NCBI GenBank assembly: GCA_024349245.1
Contig: JALDNG010000016.1
Coordinates: forward strand, 4,700,001-4,764,000
Direction: 5' to 3'
Source: Neodontobutis hainanensis
Lineage: Eukaryota; Chordata; Actinopteri; Gobiiformes; Odontobutidae
Length of the DNA stretch: 64,000 nucleotides
Every line of letters begins with the position of its first letter. The stretch's first letter is position 1. Made by a program: the position numbers and the translations under genes. The notes beneath the pieces were generated by a model. It searched no databases. It was not told the DNA's origin and saw only the letters and a program-made list of their open reading frames with translations. Below, in pieces: positions 50,701-61,400 of the stretch.

Positions 50701-52487
50701 GTAAATGTACTAGCCCACCAAGTTTATGCAACCAGTCAGTACATTCAACAAGATGCAGGACACTCTCATACTGCTGACTGTAGGAATACTTGTGTTTTTT
50801 GTGCCATAAACTGCATTTTCTTTTGCTAAATGAGTGCATAAGTCTTGCTTCTCTCGTAAGGACACAATACATTAGAATCCACCCAGTGCCACTAAAAAAC
50901 CCTACCTTATGAAGCTTTAATGAGACCACATGATACCGCACTCTACAAAAAGTAAAATAGCACATTGTAAGATGAAAAGCACCCTTCTGTGTTTTCTAAA
51001 AAGCTGTGCTTAATCTTAACAAAGAAACAAGCCTCAAACACAAACATCAGGTAATGTTCATACAGTCTCATAATAATTTTGCGCAGATTGGTGTTTAATT
51101 TTAACAAACCCTGTGTTGAATACTGTAATAACAAGCTACTTTAACCACCAGTGTGGCAAAAGGAGGAAAGAAACAATTGAAAAAGACAAGGAGCAAGAGA
51201 CGGTGTTAAGAGAAGTGGTGTCCAGCTGTTAACTCCATTACACACAGCTACAGCAGTACAGGACAGCCGAGAGTGGGCCAGATTAATGCACACATGTCCC
51301 GCCTGTACCAAGACAACCGTTTAAAATAGCCTGGATTTCAGAGAACCTCACTTTGATTTATTTGCTCTTTATGCAAACACACTGATTATTACTCAAATAT
51401 TCATGTTCATTCAGTATTTGACAAGTATGTTATTTGTAAAATGCGTATGTGTTATAGATGCTGATGCAGTTTCAATTTACATGGCGAATCTTAAAACACC
51501 CACAAATAATGCATGCACAAGCTGCGCTGGCCGAAAAGGTTTGCCGCACGTGACCAACTTAACTCTGATATTAATCCAAATGGGTTCAGTACATCTCTGT
51601 GGTCATTAGCCTAGATTTATTATGCATTATTATAATAGCTTTAAAATAAACACAGTGGTATAATGTATAATGATCCTAAACATCTGTAATTAGTGGCTTA
51701 GTTCATTACAAGCATTGCATAATTACAAATATATATATATATATATATATTTACCCTGCATTACCAAGTACTTTATTTGCTGTTCGTTGCATCTTGTCAT
51801 ATTTGGGAGAAATAATACAATTGGAAACTCAAATAAAATCTATAATGACCCTGAGTCATTGTTTTAAAAGGTTAGGTTTAAAAGGACTTAACTTATAACA
51901 TATTAAGCAATAGCAGAAGCAGGTGATTAAGTGTTGACTTTAGTGCCTATGAATGTATTTTTAGGAAACACTGCAATAATGTTCAAGTTGATGAAACCCT
52001 TAAAAACATAAAACACTGAATGAAGGAAGTAACACAATGACAGAAATAAAGTGAGAAGTAGTAATAAAGTGCTGCCATTGCTTTAGATTTACAGGACTGT
52101 GACTTGAGCTGTAGAAGACTGATTGGGACTCAAGGCCACTGTTCAGTTATTTAATAATTCTAAGGGTTTAGTACCTCAACAGTTTGGACAGATTTCCACT
52201 CAGCGCTGTTTAGTGATGAGTGTGGCTTCACTACAGCACTTATTGGACAGTGAAGAGTGAAATTCAAACTCAAACAGGCATCCAAAATAAATAACTCTTC
52301 ATAATTGTGCATTTGCTGTTTTTTTCTCTGACATCCAGGGGACCCTCAGAGCAGTAGACTCTTTGATATGTGCTCCCTTCAGTGTCTCAGTGGGGTCAGG
52401 TAGTGTGTGTGGATATGAGGGCAAGTTGAAGGGCCCTCACATGTCAGGGTGATTAAGTCTCCTCTGCTTATCTTCTGATGAACAACC

Positions 52488-52576
<89 letters not shown>

Positions 52577-55377
52577 CTGCGCTTTTATGACCATTACACA
52601 CACATTTATAAAAGCCCTACATCACAATCCTCCACCAACCCAGACATCACTCACACAGCACATTGGCTAGACATTACACAGAAATGACTTATGATGATAT
52701 CACAGCCAAACATAGACTGCCATCATGCACAAGCAGCTGCCACTCATTTGCACTACACTTTAGCGCCTGAATGTGCTGTGTGTGGCTCAACTGCCACGCA
52801 ATGTATATGTATAGAACCGATAGGGGTTGGTCTGTATTTAATGTGTGTGCACTGATTTGGATTTATTTAAATATTACCTACCACTCTCAACATGCTCGAT
52901 CTAGTAAAAGCATTTAAAGCTAAATACTGAAGTAGTTTATTATTGGAAAATTGTATTTTGTGACTACAGAATGCATTGTTTTTATTTTGTATAAACTCAG
53001 AGGAATATGTGGAAATGCCTTTGAGCATTTAACATTTAGATTTATATTAATACCATGTGCACAAAACGCACAAGACAACACTCAAGTATATAATATTGTT
53101 CTACAGATTTGTGTTTAGGTTTTTAAGTGTAGTCTTTGTCATGTTAATGCTGCTCTGTCTTGTATTATTTTTCCTTTAGAGCATTGATCATATTTATTTT
53201 GCATTTTATTTAACTTGCATTTACCTTCTTTAACACTGACTGGACTCAGAGAGCAGCACTCTGTCTTTTTGCAAACCCACCCTTTAACCCTTTGACACAA
53301 GCACACTCGAGGGACTACTGGCTGTGGACTGGCCTGACGTGCAGTGCTGATCTGGTAAAACCTGGTGTGTGTGTGTGTGTTAGCAGCATGTGCTGGGACG
53401 GGCAGACAGGGCTAGCACGTTATCCTCTTATCCCCACTGTTGTGGAATAGAGAGGAAAGCAGCTGGAGGGACTGCAAGCAGCCTGATAATGCCAGTGCTA
53501 TTTCCTAACCCACCATCTTAATCTTGTTACTCAAACGGTTGTGAAGAGAGAGTCATGAATTTTAATTTCTCTCAAACACAAATACACATGGGCATAAGGA
53601 AGTGTGTGTATGTAGATCTCCTGCATAAATAGAGCCCCGTATGTGCTCCTCCAGGCTTCATACTTTCTTTACCCCTCCTTAACTCTTTCTACCTCACCCC
53701 TCCTTATTTCCTTCTTTCCACTATCTTCCTCTTTCCAACAACACAACCCACTTCTCTATTTATTCAAGCTTGTCCGTCTATCCCTTCCTCTCCTCATCTA
53801 TCCATCCAGCCAATCCCAGATTCTCCGTTTCCTAATCCTGTCGAGAGAGACCCCAGACATCCGGTTCATCCATCCCTCCCTTGTCCCAAAACCCCCACTC
53901 TCTTATTTTCTACCTTGTTCACTTTCTCCGTGTCCTACTGTAAGTGCACGAAAGAAATGAACGGCAAGGGAAAACGAGAAAGAAATACAACGAGACAGAA
54001 GCCAGCACGAAAAGTGGCAATAAAATAAATGACTTGCACCTTGGCAAGAGGGGAAAGAAGAAAAGATTGCAGGGCAGTGGGGTGGGGGGTCGAGTTGAGA
54101 GCCGATTTAGCCAGCCACCCATGAAGCTGATTAGGCAGCCTGCGATCAGGAGGAACAGCTTTGCTTGTTAAACTTTTCACCTCTGCGAGCTCTCAGCCCT
54201 CACCGTGTTAAAACCCCCGCCCACTCTCCTCTCCCTGTATTCTTCCCTCCCCATCCCTCCATCCATCGCTTCCTTGCTCCTTCCGCCTGGTAGGATTTGA
54301 ATGTGAATGCTGTCTGCGCACCTCATGGCAGGCTTTAGAGCGGAGGGCCATGCAGCTGCAACTTTCACGCCCAGCAAACCCCCTTCCCAGTCCCTCCTTT
54401 AGGCCGGCCTCTTTAAGGGAGGTCATAGGTTCAACTATTGGCCAGTGCCCAGAGGGATGGCTGCGAGGAGATAACGTACATGAAGGTGTAGAGAAGAAGG
54501 GATCACACCTTAAGTTTGTTTGAAGGAAAAGTAAAACTGACTGCAAAGATGAAGGGGCTTGTAATACAGCCAATATTTAGGATGATTTCAATATATTTCT
54601 TCATAGCCACTGATTATTTGTTGTCTTTAGAAACTTTTAGGAGCTAGGATTCTTCTTGGCTCACTCTCTTGTGTTTTGAGTGGCAGAATTGAAATGCAGT
54701 CTTTAAATGGGTTAATTGTAACAAACCAACCAAGAGTGTTTAAAGAAGCATGGTTATGTTTATTGACTTCCACTAATAGAGAAGCTCTGCAACATAGAAA
54801 AAAAATCCATTGTTCTCAGGAGTTTCAAAAGTGTGACTGAGCCAACTGGTAGTATTCCTTTGAACTTTTGGGTGGAAGTCTGGGGTTAGTTTAAGTTCCT
54901 GCTTGTTATAGAACCCCCCCACACACACACACACATCGCTCACACCCGCATTAGTCTCATCACATAACCACATGCACACAGACAGACAGTGAGTAGACCT
55001 ACTGAACTCACTCTCAGAAGTCTCTCATCATTTGGCCAGATGCATCGTGAGCTGATTAGCTGCTGTAGGACCAAACTGCCAAGTGTGCTTAAGAGGGCAC
55101 AGGCTGGACAGTACATGGACCACAGCCAGTTTGATAGATGTACACACAAGCGTAAAGCCTACGTAGTATATGCTAATGTCATATCCTTTACCTTTCAGCT
55201 CCAGTGAAACAGCAATGAATACTGCGTTTGTATCACTTCTAATGAATTGTTTGCTATGGATTTTCTGCTTGATTTCAGATGTCGAAAGAGGGAAAAGAAG
55301 CATATGATGAGAACATCCACTACCCCCTGCTCATAACCTTGACCAAAGGACCCCAACCTGTCAGCCTCTTCCAGTGA
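33067..55377 (+). CDS. camkmt: Calmodulin-lysine N-methyltransferase, 3' eight coding exons (partial gene)
   Basis: The enzyme trimethylates a lysine of calmodulin (Lys115 in vertebrates) using S-adenosylmethionine; it is a seven-beta-strand methyltransferase of the Methyltransf_16 family. Joining 33067-33127, 34369-34420, 36735-36798, 41250-41316, 42793-42867, 47829-47892, 49536-49667 and 55279-55377 gives one open frame of about 203 residues plus TGA, and every intron is GT-AG. Recognisable camkmt blocks occur in order: VWPSEEV, the SAM-binding glycine loop ELGGGMTCLAGL, LLSDGNEKSIQNV, LEGHFDVIMCADCLFLDQY, LLQPKGIALVFAPRRG and the terminal block DENIHYPLLITLTK. The human protein is about 323 residues, so some 120 N-terminal residues, the start codon and the promoter are missing and should lie upstream. 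Identity rests on recognised family motifs and consistent splice phases, not on an alignment. Confidence 0.95.
33295..33415 (+). mobile_element. Degenerate tRNA-derived SINE
   Basis: GAGACCCGGGATCAAATCTC resembles a decayed tRNA B box with its flank. Downstream come a CATTTGACCAATGTCATTAC block, a CCTGTTTCCTGTCAACC block and an ATCAAATAATAAATACAATA tail, the order seen in a common teleost SINE. The A box is not clear. It lies in the camkmt intron just after the 33067 exon. Confidence 0.5.
33541..33561. repeat. (ACTT)n short tandem repeat
   Basis: Five tetranucleotide units in the first camkmt intron of the window. Confidence 0.9.
34369..34420 (+). CDS. camkmt: camkmt coding exon (SAM-binding motif I)
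   Basis: A 52-base exon between a CTCTCAG acceptor and a GTAAGT donor. After the first G completes Lys it reads GAVCELGGGMTCLAGLM and ends on a codon boundary. The acidic residue followed by the glycine-rich stretch is motif I of class I methyltransferases and forms the S-adenosylmethionine pocket. At 52 bases it is the shortest exon seen, and its motif is nearly diagnostic of the family. Confidence 0.95.
34421..36734 (+). other. camkmt: camkmt intron, 2.3 kb
   Basis: GTAAGT to CGCAG. No coding sequence. Between about 36270 and 36500 lies a GC-balanced, non-repetitive segment with several TGATT/ATTGA-type motifs, a candidate regulatory element. Confidence 0.85.
36735..36798 (+). CDS. camkmt: camkmt coding exon (motif II, SDGNEKSI)
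   Basis: A 64-base exon starting after CTCGCAG. It reads VAICADAREVLLSDGNEKSIQ and leaves one base (A) that joins the next exon's AT to make Asn. The Asp of SDGN corresponds to the acidic residue after beta strand 2 that contacts the SAM ribose in this fold. The donor, A|GTATCC, is weaker than the others in the gene, but the phase and the conserved NV continuation support it. Confidence 0.93.
38741..39504 (-). mobile_element. Tc1/mariner-type transposon, internally deleted
   Basis: Both ends are CAGTTGTGCT / AGCACAACTG, flanked by TA (38739-38740 and 39505-39506), the Tc1 target duplication. The terminal repeats continue imperfectly through CATACCCTGGCAGAATAT. On the - strand the C-terminal half of a DDE transposase is recognisable, including the region of the second catalytic Asp and the conserved block around the Glu, with stops. 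The element is 764 bases against about 1.2-1.6 kb for intact relatives; the N-terminal half and the left inner repeat are deleted. It can only be mobilised, if at all, in trans. Confidence 0.88.
39758..39800. repeat. (TA)n microsatellite
   Basis: About 21 units following a poly-A/G stretch, in a camkmt intron. Confidence 0.96.
41250..41316 (+). CDS. camkmt: camkmt coding exon (NVRELVERN block)
   Basis: A 67-base exon between the acceptor ATATCAG and the donor GTGAAC. After the split Asn codon it reads VRELVERNRQDGGFGSTCVSA and ends with AG of a split Arg codon. In the family this is the variable surface helix and loop between the SDGNE motif and the VLRWD strand; it is the least conserved part of the core, which explains its less familiar sequence. 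Confidence 0.88.
41317..42792 (+). other. camkmt: camkmt intron, 1.5 kb
   Basis: GTGAAC to CAACAG. It contains the (GT)n repeat at 41648-41716 and a GC-balanced region at about 42050-42240 that ends in TAATTAATAATCC-type homeodomain-like sites. Confidence 0.85.
41648..41716. repeat. (GT)n microsatellite
   Basis: About 34 uninterrupted dinucleotide units within a camkmt intron. Confidence 0.98.
42793..42867 (+). CDS. camkmt: camkmt coding exon (VLRWD to FDVIMCAD)
   Basis: A 75-base exon after CCAACAG and before GTATGT. It completes Arg, then reads VLRWDSDSDISSLEGHF and DVIMCAD, ending with TG that the next exon turns into Cys. FDVIMCAD is the beta-4 strand and post-motif region lining the active site in Methyltransf_16 enzymes. 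Reading through the donor would give Trp instead of Cys, so the splice is needed to restore the family motif. Confidence 0.95.
42868..47828 (+). other. camkmt: camkmt intron, 5.0 kb
   Basis: GTATGT to CCACAG. No recognisable mobile element. A G-rich run sits near 44466-44492. The part at 47580-47690 is GC-balanced and lies just upstream of the next exon. Confidence 0.85.
47829..47892 (+). CDS. camkmt: camkmt coding exon (LFLDQYRASLVDAI)
   Basis: A 64-base exon between CCCCACAG and GTAAGT. The first T completes Cys of CADC; then it reads LFLDQYRASLVDAIRRLLQPK and ends on a codon boundary. With the preceding exon it forms the CADCLFLDQY block, the equivalent of the substrate-side motif in related family 16 lysine methyltransferases. 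Both splice sites are close to consensus. Confidence 0.96.
47893..49535 (+). other. camkmt: camkmt intron, 1.6 kb
   Basis: GTAAGT to CTTCAG. It includes a purine-rich tract (about 48170-48320) and a dense group of homeodomain-type sites at 48840-48980 (separate entry). Confidence 0.85.
48845..48975. promoter_or_regulatory. Homeodomain-site cluster, candidate intronic enhancer
   Basis: At least six TAAT/ATTA cores lie within about 80 bases (GATTAAAC, CAATTAAC, CAATTAATTC, CTAATTGC, CTAATTTG), with an AACAAAG SOX-like motif between them and TTAATCAGCTGATT, which includes an E-box, shortly after. The stretch is not a simple repeat. Enhancer function is inference. Confidence 0.3.
49536..49667 (+). 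CDS. camkmt: camkmt coding exon (ALVFAPRRGQTL)
   Basis: The longest coding exon here, 132 bases (44 codons), in phase at both ends, after TTCTTCAG and before GTAAGC. It starts GIALVFAPRRGQTLALFSEL and continues through a helix to QYDSHVWDMHLK. It encodes the late beta strands and helix of the methyltransferase fold. AFAPRRG-like sequence is a typical camkmt block. Confidence 0.95.
50264..50565 (-). mobile_element. LINE (L2-like) reverse-transcriptase C-terminal fragment
   Basis: On the - strand one frame runs with a single internal stop: KSACFIYKVIHGLAPPPM, then after the stop FRRTSFSQNVLSFQGSTFWY and TFKTLLKLWLRD, ending at a TGA (complement of 50264-50266). The HGLAPxP block followed by the RRTxFSQ/STFWxSL/TFKxxLKxWL pattern is the typical C-terminus of L2-type teleost LINEs. 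It is a 5'-truncated pseudogene inserted antisense to camkmt. Confidence 0.78.
51729..51750. repeat. (TA)n short microsatellite
   Basis: Eleven AT units in the last camkmt intron. Confidence 0.9.
52491..52575. repeat. (GT)n microsatellite
   Basis: About 42 uninterrupted units in the last camkmt intron; it accounts for poly-Cys/Val and poly-His/Thr open frames on either strand. Confidence 0.98.
54917..54935. repeat. Short (CA)n run after a C run
   Basis: Seven Cs followed by about eight CA units, in the last camkmt intron. Confidence 0.85.
55279..55377 (+). CDS. camkmt: camkmt terminal coding exon and stop
   Basis: The acceptor is GATTTCAG. The exon reads MSKEGKEAYDENIHYPLLIT, then LTKGPQPVSLFQ and TGA at 55375-55377. 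HYPLLITLTK matches the family C-terminus; the nine or so residues after TLTK extend beyond where I recall mammalian proteins ending. The intron before it (49668-55278, 5.6 kb) is the longest complete one in the window. Confidence 0.95.
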   Translation: MSKEGKEAYDENIHYPLLITLTKGPQPVSLFQ

Positions 55378-55460
55378 AAGACCTTTGTCTCATCACAAAT
55401 GCTGGTCTTAGTAAAAAGGACAAGCTTCAAATTAAATAAACATATTGAGCATGTTTCTAT
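55378..55460 (+). terminator. camkmt: camkmt 3' UTR (short form) and poly(A) signal
   Basis: The canonical AATAAA at 55435-55440 lies 58 bases after the stop and is followed by a T-rich, GT-containing stretch suitable as a downstream element. A further AATAAA at 55602-55607 and others near 57165 and 57381 could serve longer transcripts. Which is used cannot be decided from sequence. Confidence 0.65.
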
Positions 55461-58400
55461 TCTTACAAGAAATACTGCAGAATAGGCAGCAATAATGAAC
55501 ACACTGCAGTCATTCCCCAAATAATACCCCTTACATCCTAATCAGTTATTCTTTATGTAATTGTCATTAAAGTATTAATTTCACATAGCCGGTTGTGGAC
55601 CAATAAATCATTGTCCTCATGCTGTTATGGCATGTGATATTTATTATGTATTTGCCAAAGAAAATTGCTCACAATGACCGTTTGAGCAGTAATCTGAAAT
55701 TTGAACTTCACAAACCTATACCTTGTGTCACGGAATAATGACAATTTCTTTCGGTCATTCTCTCCTGTTCAGTTCCTGCCTGAATCACTGTGTTTCTGCC
55801 TCCTTTATTGAAGACAGTTAAAACTCCATAACTGTCCCAGTTTGAGGGACAACATATAGTTTATGTCCCGTAAAAGATTAGAGAATATTTGCATCATTCA
55901 AACGGATCAACATTTTTGTATTATCTTTATCCAGTTAGGCCAGTATCTTTAACCGACCTGGTTTCAGAATAATGTATGGAAATATACTGTATTGTACTGT
56001 TGTACCTATATTGTTGGAAGCCATAGCCTGGGTGTTTTCTGTTGCTGTTAGTATTCTGATGGACCCAGATCATTGGGCTTCATAAGACTTGATTTGCAAC
56101 ACTGTTATCTTTTGGCAACTCCTAAAATCCTCATACTTCTGGTCCAAAAGTGCTTTTTAAATGGGAGACAGAGTAGATGAAGGTCAGAACCTCAAACACA
56201 TCTTAGATCCATAATATTGTATTCAACTTTTGTTCTTTTACCAAACTTGAATGACACAGTGAGTCCACAGCTAAACTCAGGTGTTTTTGTGCTACATTTG
56301 GTGGTGATAGTGGGTCTCTTAGCCCTTTATTGATACTATATCACACAGTAAGGTGTTCCCATCTTTCACTGTGATTTTTTGCTGTCTTAACAGCCAAAAA
56401 GCTATGCAGTTTGTCACAGCAACTCACATTTACATTTAGAAATGAAGAATGATGTATTGTTGGTTATGTTATTGCTTTGAAGACTGAAACGCAAAAACTG
56501 TATGCATTATTGTGTTTGAATTTATTTATTTTTTTTGCTGAATACATTTATATATAAATCCCAACTATGACTGTGCAGTGTGTTGTGGTCACTGTTCATT
56601 TAAAGACAGTGATGTAATGAACACGCTGGTGTGACACCGCAGTTTACTGTGACATCCCACTAGGGTTGCCCCTCATCCTCATCCTCCTGCACTGGGCCAC
56701 CCGCTGTCTGCTGTGATGTCACGTCTCACACAGCTGTTAGTGCTGCATGACACTTCCACGTCTCACTGTGACCTTATAGTGCTGTCACAAGAAGCTCAAG
56801 TGACAAATACAGCAGATAGGTTATGTTTTTATTAGTATCTCAAGAAAAGAAGGATACGTGTTGCAGCTACGAATGACAAGTATCAGTCAGATATTGCTAC
56901 ATGTTACTTACAAGTACTTGTGGCATTCAAATGTTCAGATATTCCACGTGTGATTTTGCATTTTCCAAGGTAATAGATTTCCAATGAACTGTGGTTTTGA
57001 TTAAAATGTAACCGTTTACAAGAAAATTTAAAATGTCAATGTCTAAAATTGTCTATCTACAACCACCACAATTGTATTTACAGCTTGAGTACTATGGGTA
57101 CTTTGCTTCACTGAATTGAGTCATTTTAAAGTTTAGGGATGTGTGATTTTTTTTAATGACTCTTAATAAATGCATTTTCTTTAAAAAAAAAGGCTTTTGT
57201 ATTTAATCTTACTTCCTCTCAGTTGTTACACATTACATATTTGTCATTTACAGAATTAAAGTTCAAGGCTTAGTGCCTAGGCATTTGTCCCAATTATGAA
57301 CACGGATCCAGTTAACAAAGCTGCAGGTGAAAATTGCATGCGTTCAATTATGAAAAATCCTTTGTTAAATGAACAAATATAATAAAGTTTCCTTCAGTAC
57401 CAGAAATCGGCTGTGGCCTGTGTTTCGAACACAATGGCCTCCTGGAGACTAAGCTGGTGCCAGACAAGGTAACACACACACACTCACGTACACACACACA
57501 CACACACATACATATCAAGGCCAGTCAACAGTCTAGTGCTCCACAGGAAGAAAAGAGAGAGGAATAAAGGAGGGAGGGGAGGCCTGCAGCTACTAATCCT
57601 GCAGCTCACTCTTCTGTTTATCAGTCACAAGGAGCAGCAGAGGCCTCCTGATCTGCCTTTTGATATTTAAAGAGCCCCTGTCTTTCATCGCTGTCACTAT
57701 GAATCTTTCCAGGGAGTTATCTTTGTCAATCGGTGCATTTGCATGGCACATAAAAAACTAAAACTGGTTAAAGGACTCAAACTAAAGACATTTAAAAGTT
57801 AAGCTGGTGTCAAAAGTCAAAAGACTACTGCTAGTACTACTACTATTAAATTGTTTATTTTTGTCATAATCTTGCATCCCTGATTTCTTTTCACACTAGT
57901 TAGAGTAAAAAAAGAAGACATAGATGGAGCAACAGGGAGACAAACCTAACTACAAAGAAAAGTAAGACAGCTGGGATAGAGGTAAACCTAGATCGAAGGA
58001 GTGAGAAAAAGCAGCAGTAGGATTGACTGGCCTGAGTGAGTGATCGAACAGAAAGAGAGACACAGAGAGAGTCCTCCTGGCTCTGACACAAGGGCCCCAT
58101 TAACTTGACCACTTGCCCTTTGCACACAAAGGCAGGGCCGGCCCTCTGCCCCTCCCATCCAATTATCTACGATTAGGCTCAGTGCACTGTGTCAAGATGG
58201 AGAGAGAAGGAACATAGAGCATGTGGAACAGGGGACACAGGGAGAGAGTGACGGCTACAAGCATCATGGAAAGATGTAATTCTACTGCAAAGCTCCATAT
58301 ATCATGACTTTGTCCAGACCCAGATTTTTTTCTATTATTAAAAAGATGTTTGAAAAGAATTTGTTCAAAACTGTAAGTGCTCTTAACGTTAAATTCCTTT

Positions 58401-61400
58401 TATATTTTTAGGATTGTGTTCCTCAATGTTAATTGTGACCACAAGTCTGTGTTAACATCATTGGGCATTCTTTAAGTATATACAAAGTTCCCCATAAAAC
58501 CACACATGCTTTTTTTTTCTTTTTGTTTTATTTTGAAAAAAATAAATAAAAATAAAACATTTGTATTATCTGGGGGTCTCTGATGGCAAAGTCCTCAGAT
58601 TCATGTCCCATAACCACCCTGAACCAGTATATTCTCTATTAAGATCAGGCCCATTTATTTAAACATTGAGGTTTATGACAAAATGTGAGAGTCGTTGTAA
58701 AACTTCAAAATGTTTTATACCTACATAAAGATAAAACGAAAAAGATACAATGTTTTTTCCTTTATGTTTTCCTTTTATTCAGGTCAGCTCAGGTAGACAG
58801 TGTGGTCCAACATAAGCCAAAAGCATTACAGTGTACAGTATATTTACCTCAAATGTAAAGATGCCTCAATGTGTACACCTGACAGCTCACGTCAAGATGT
58901 TTGTACCCCCTCCACTCACTGCTGCACCCCCCCACTCCATCTATTCCCCGAACTCACTCAAAACCTTTCAAGCCTTTTCCCTCTCTCTTCTCCTTAAGGC
59001 AATTTGAGGAGGGCTTTTTAAATGATCCGCTCATTATCGGTAGTGGAGTCACTCTTTTGCTTTTCCAGCTCCGTCTGCTTGCCTTCCTGCCCCCTCCTCT
59101 CCTTTTTCTCTGATTTTAAATGGGGGCTTTTTCCTGCTAGCCAATGTGTACTCCACGCTTCGGAATGGCTTTTTGCTCTGTTTGTTTGTGCTCATGAAGT
59201 GGAATGCGGCAAAGTCCCTGAGAGCACTTTTTTTCTAATTTAAAAAGCCATTGAATATGAGTTGACATGGCAAAGTGGGAGCTGCACCAACACAAACATT
59301 GACCACATGCACTATCCACCAGTGGGCACATAAACCTAATGCTGTCCTTGATGTCAATGATGTTGTCTATTATATGACAAGAAACTGAGACATATATGGA
59401 GGTGGAATGGAACTCTGTGCAGTTATAATTTAGGTCTCTGCAGAGAAAAGGGATACAGCCTTTACATTGTTAGAATGTATGGGCATGGATGTATTGTTGT
59501 ATTTATGACAGAAAAATTTAGAGTTTAAAATGAATCTGCTCACAGTGGAGGTGAATTTATTTGTTCCAGGAGAACTGTTCTTTATTGTTTTTATTAACTA
59601 ATACATGGCATACTTTCACTTGAACAGGATCAGAAAATAGTATTAGCATGATGCTCAACTAATAGGACACATGGTGTTCTGATTTGGTTCAATAATGTAA
59701 AAATAACACCCTTTTCAGTTTCCATACTTTAGATATTTATGCTGCTCCCCAACTTGCATCAGCTAACCAATGATGATTGTGATTGTAGATTGTGATTGAT
59801 AATCATGTGAGTGAGTCTAATAGCCTCACAACCTTATAACCATACGTATATACTATGTAATAATTAAAATCCCCCAAAATCAACAGAATGTCCCTGCTAG
59901 CATTGTGTTTGCAAGTTACAGAAATGAAGAGAGTGAGATGTAATTGCAATCTGCAATGTTTGCCACCAGATTTGAAGGAAAAATGGCTTTAGACAAATGT
60001 ATAGCCGCTTTAGCTGTGATAGCCTCCAACGCTAGGCTACATAGCTATTGTGACTTATAAACTGACTGACTTAAGAGAGCTGAGGTCAGTCTAAATGCAG
60101 AAAATATGTTTGTACATGCACATTAACGCAGTACTGTTCAGCTTACATGTCGGCTTATGGCAGTGCTCTGCTAATTAAGGGGGCTGCACCGTTGATGAAA
60201 GCACTCAACTCCTGGCTGATTAAGTCTGGGTGGGTGGAAGAGACAGACGGCAACCAAAAGAATAGGAGACGTATTAAAGTGGCTTGTGTCACTGGAGAGT
60301 CCTTGCTGTAATGTTGACAGTGTTGTGCCAGTGTTTACCCTGCTTTTAATGGCAGAGGGTTAGCCGCTGAATTAACACCTGCCTCTTGGCAAAATGAGTC
60401 ACTTCCTGTGCGCCATTGTTACACAGTGACTTCTGCTTTCAGCTGATCACGAAGGTCATCAATCAGTGCGGGAAACAGATTGACAGTCAAAGAGCAAAAC
60501 CAATGTTTAATGGCTTCAACAGCCAATTAGTAGTAGTAAGTACAGCTGCATTTATTTCCTGAATAATCACTGATTGTTGCAGAACTGCTCAAATAAACAA
60601 ACTAAATCTTTTGAATAAACCAACACTTTGAATGTAGCGTCTTTCTTATTGTATACTTTAAACACTGGTGGTAGCCTACATTCTTTTTTGATTTAGTTGA
60701 CATATATTATCTCCCTGTTGACTAATAACTGTGGATGGATATCTTATATCTTATACACTTTATCATATATATCCTATCTAGAAGTGTTAATATGTGCCTG
60801 TATGTTATATTTAGATGTAATTTTAATAATCTATACTATAGAACAAATGTTTTGCCAAATAAACAAAATAAAAAGTGTATTTTTTTTAAAGACCCACCCT
60901 TTAGCTTTCCAGCTTACATTTAAAGCCACCAGTGTGTCTGCTCTACACTTTGTTCACTACCTATGAAATTTTCTCTTTTACTTTTCTGCGTCCTGTCTGT
61001 GTCTGTGGTTGCCAGGGCAACAGCTCCAACCGGGCGACCCATGTTCCCGTGGGCCAGGGTGCCATTAGGGGCCAGTCAACGAGCCTCTCTTCCTGCCACA
61101 AGTGGTGCGGTCGTGATGGAGAGGCTCCTCGTCTGTACTTTGAAGGTCAATGAGGCCGCAGCCTAGACCAGCACCCAATCCAGCCACATGCTACTATGAT
61201 TATTGTCAGGTTGTATATTTGAGTGCACATCCTGTATGAATCAGTGAATTACTGAGCACTTTTGCCCCATTCAGTGTTAAAATCAGGTGAATGTTCAGGA
61301 GCCTGATTAGCAGACTTTTTTTTACAGGATCATTCTCTTTGCTAGCAGTGAAAAAATAATTTCAGCCATTATTGAAAGTGCTAAAATCACTTAACCATTG

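Larger units (their letters stand above)
49668..55278 (+). other. camkmt: camkmt intron, 5.6 kb
   Basis: GTAAGC to TTTCAG, the last intron. It holds the L2-like ORF remnant (50264-50565, - strand), (TA)n and (GT)n microsatellites and a pyrimidine-to-purine switch at 53650-54080. Confidence 0.85.

Noticed and set aside
53935..54377. Several overlapping open frames of 66-81 codons on both strands
   Set aside because: They arise from the purine/pyrimidine-skewed tract, which has few stop codons; no domain is recognisable.
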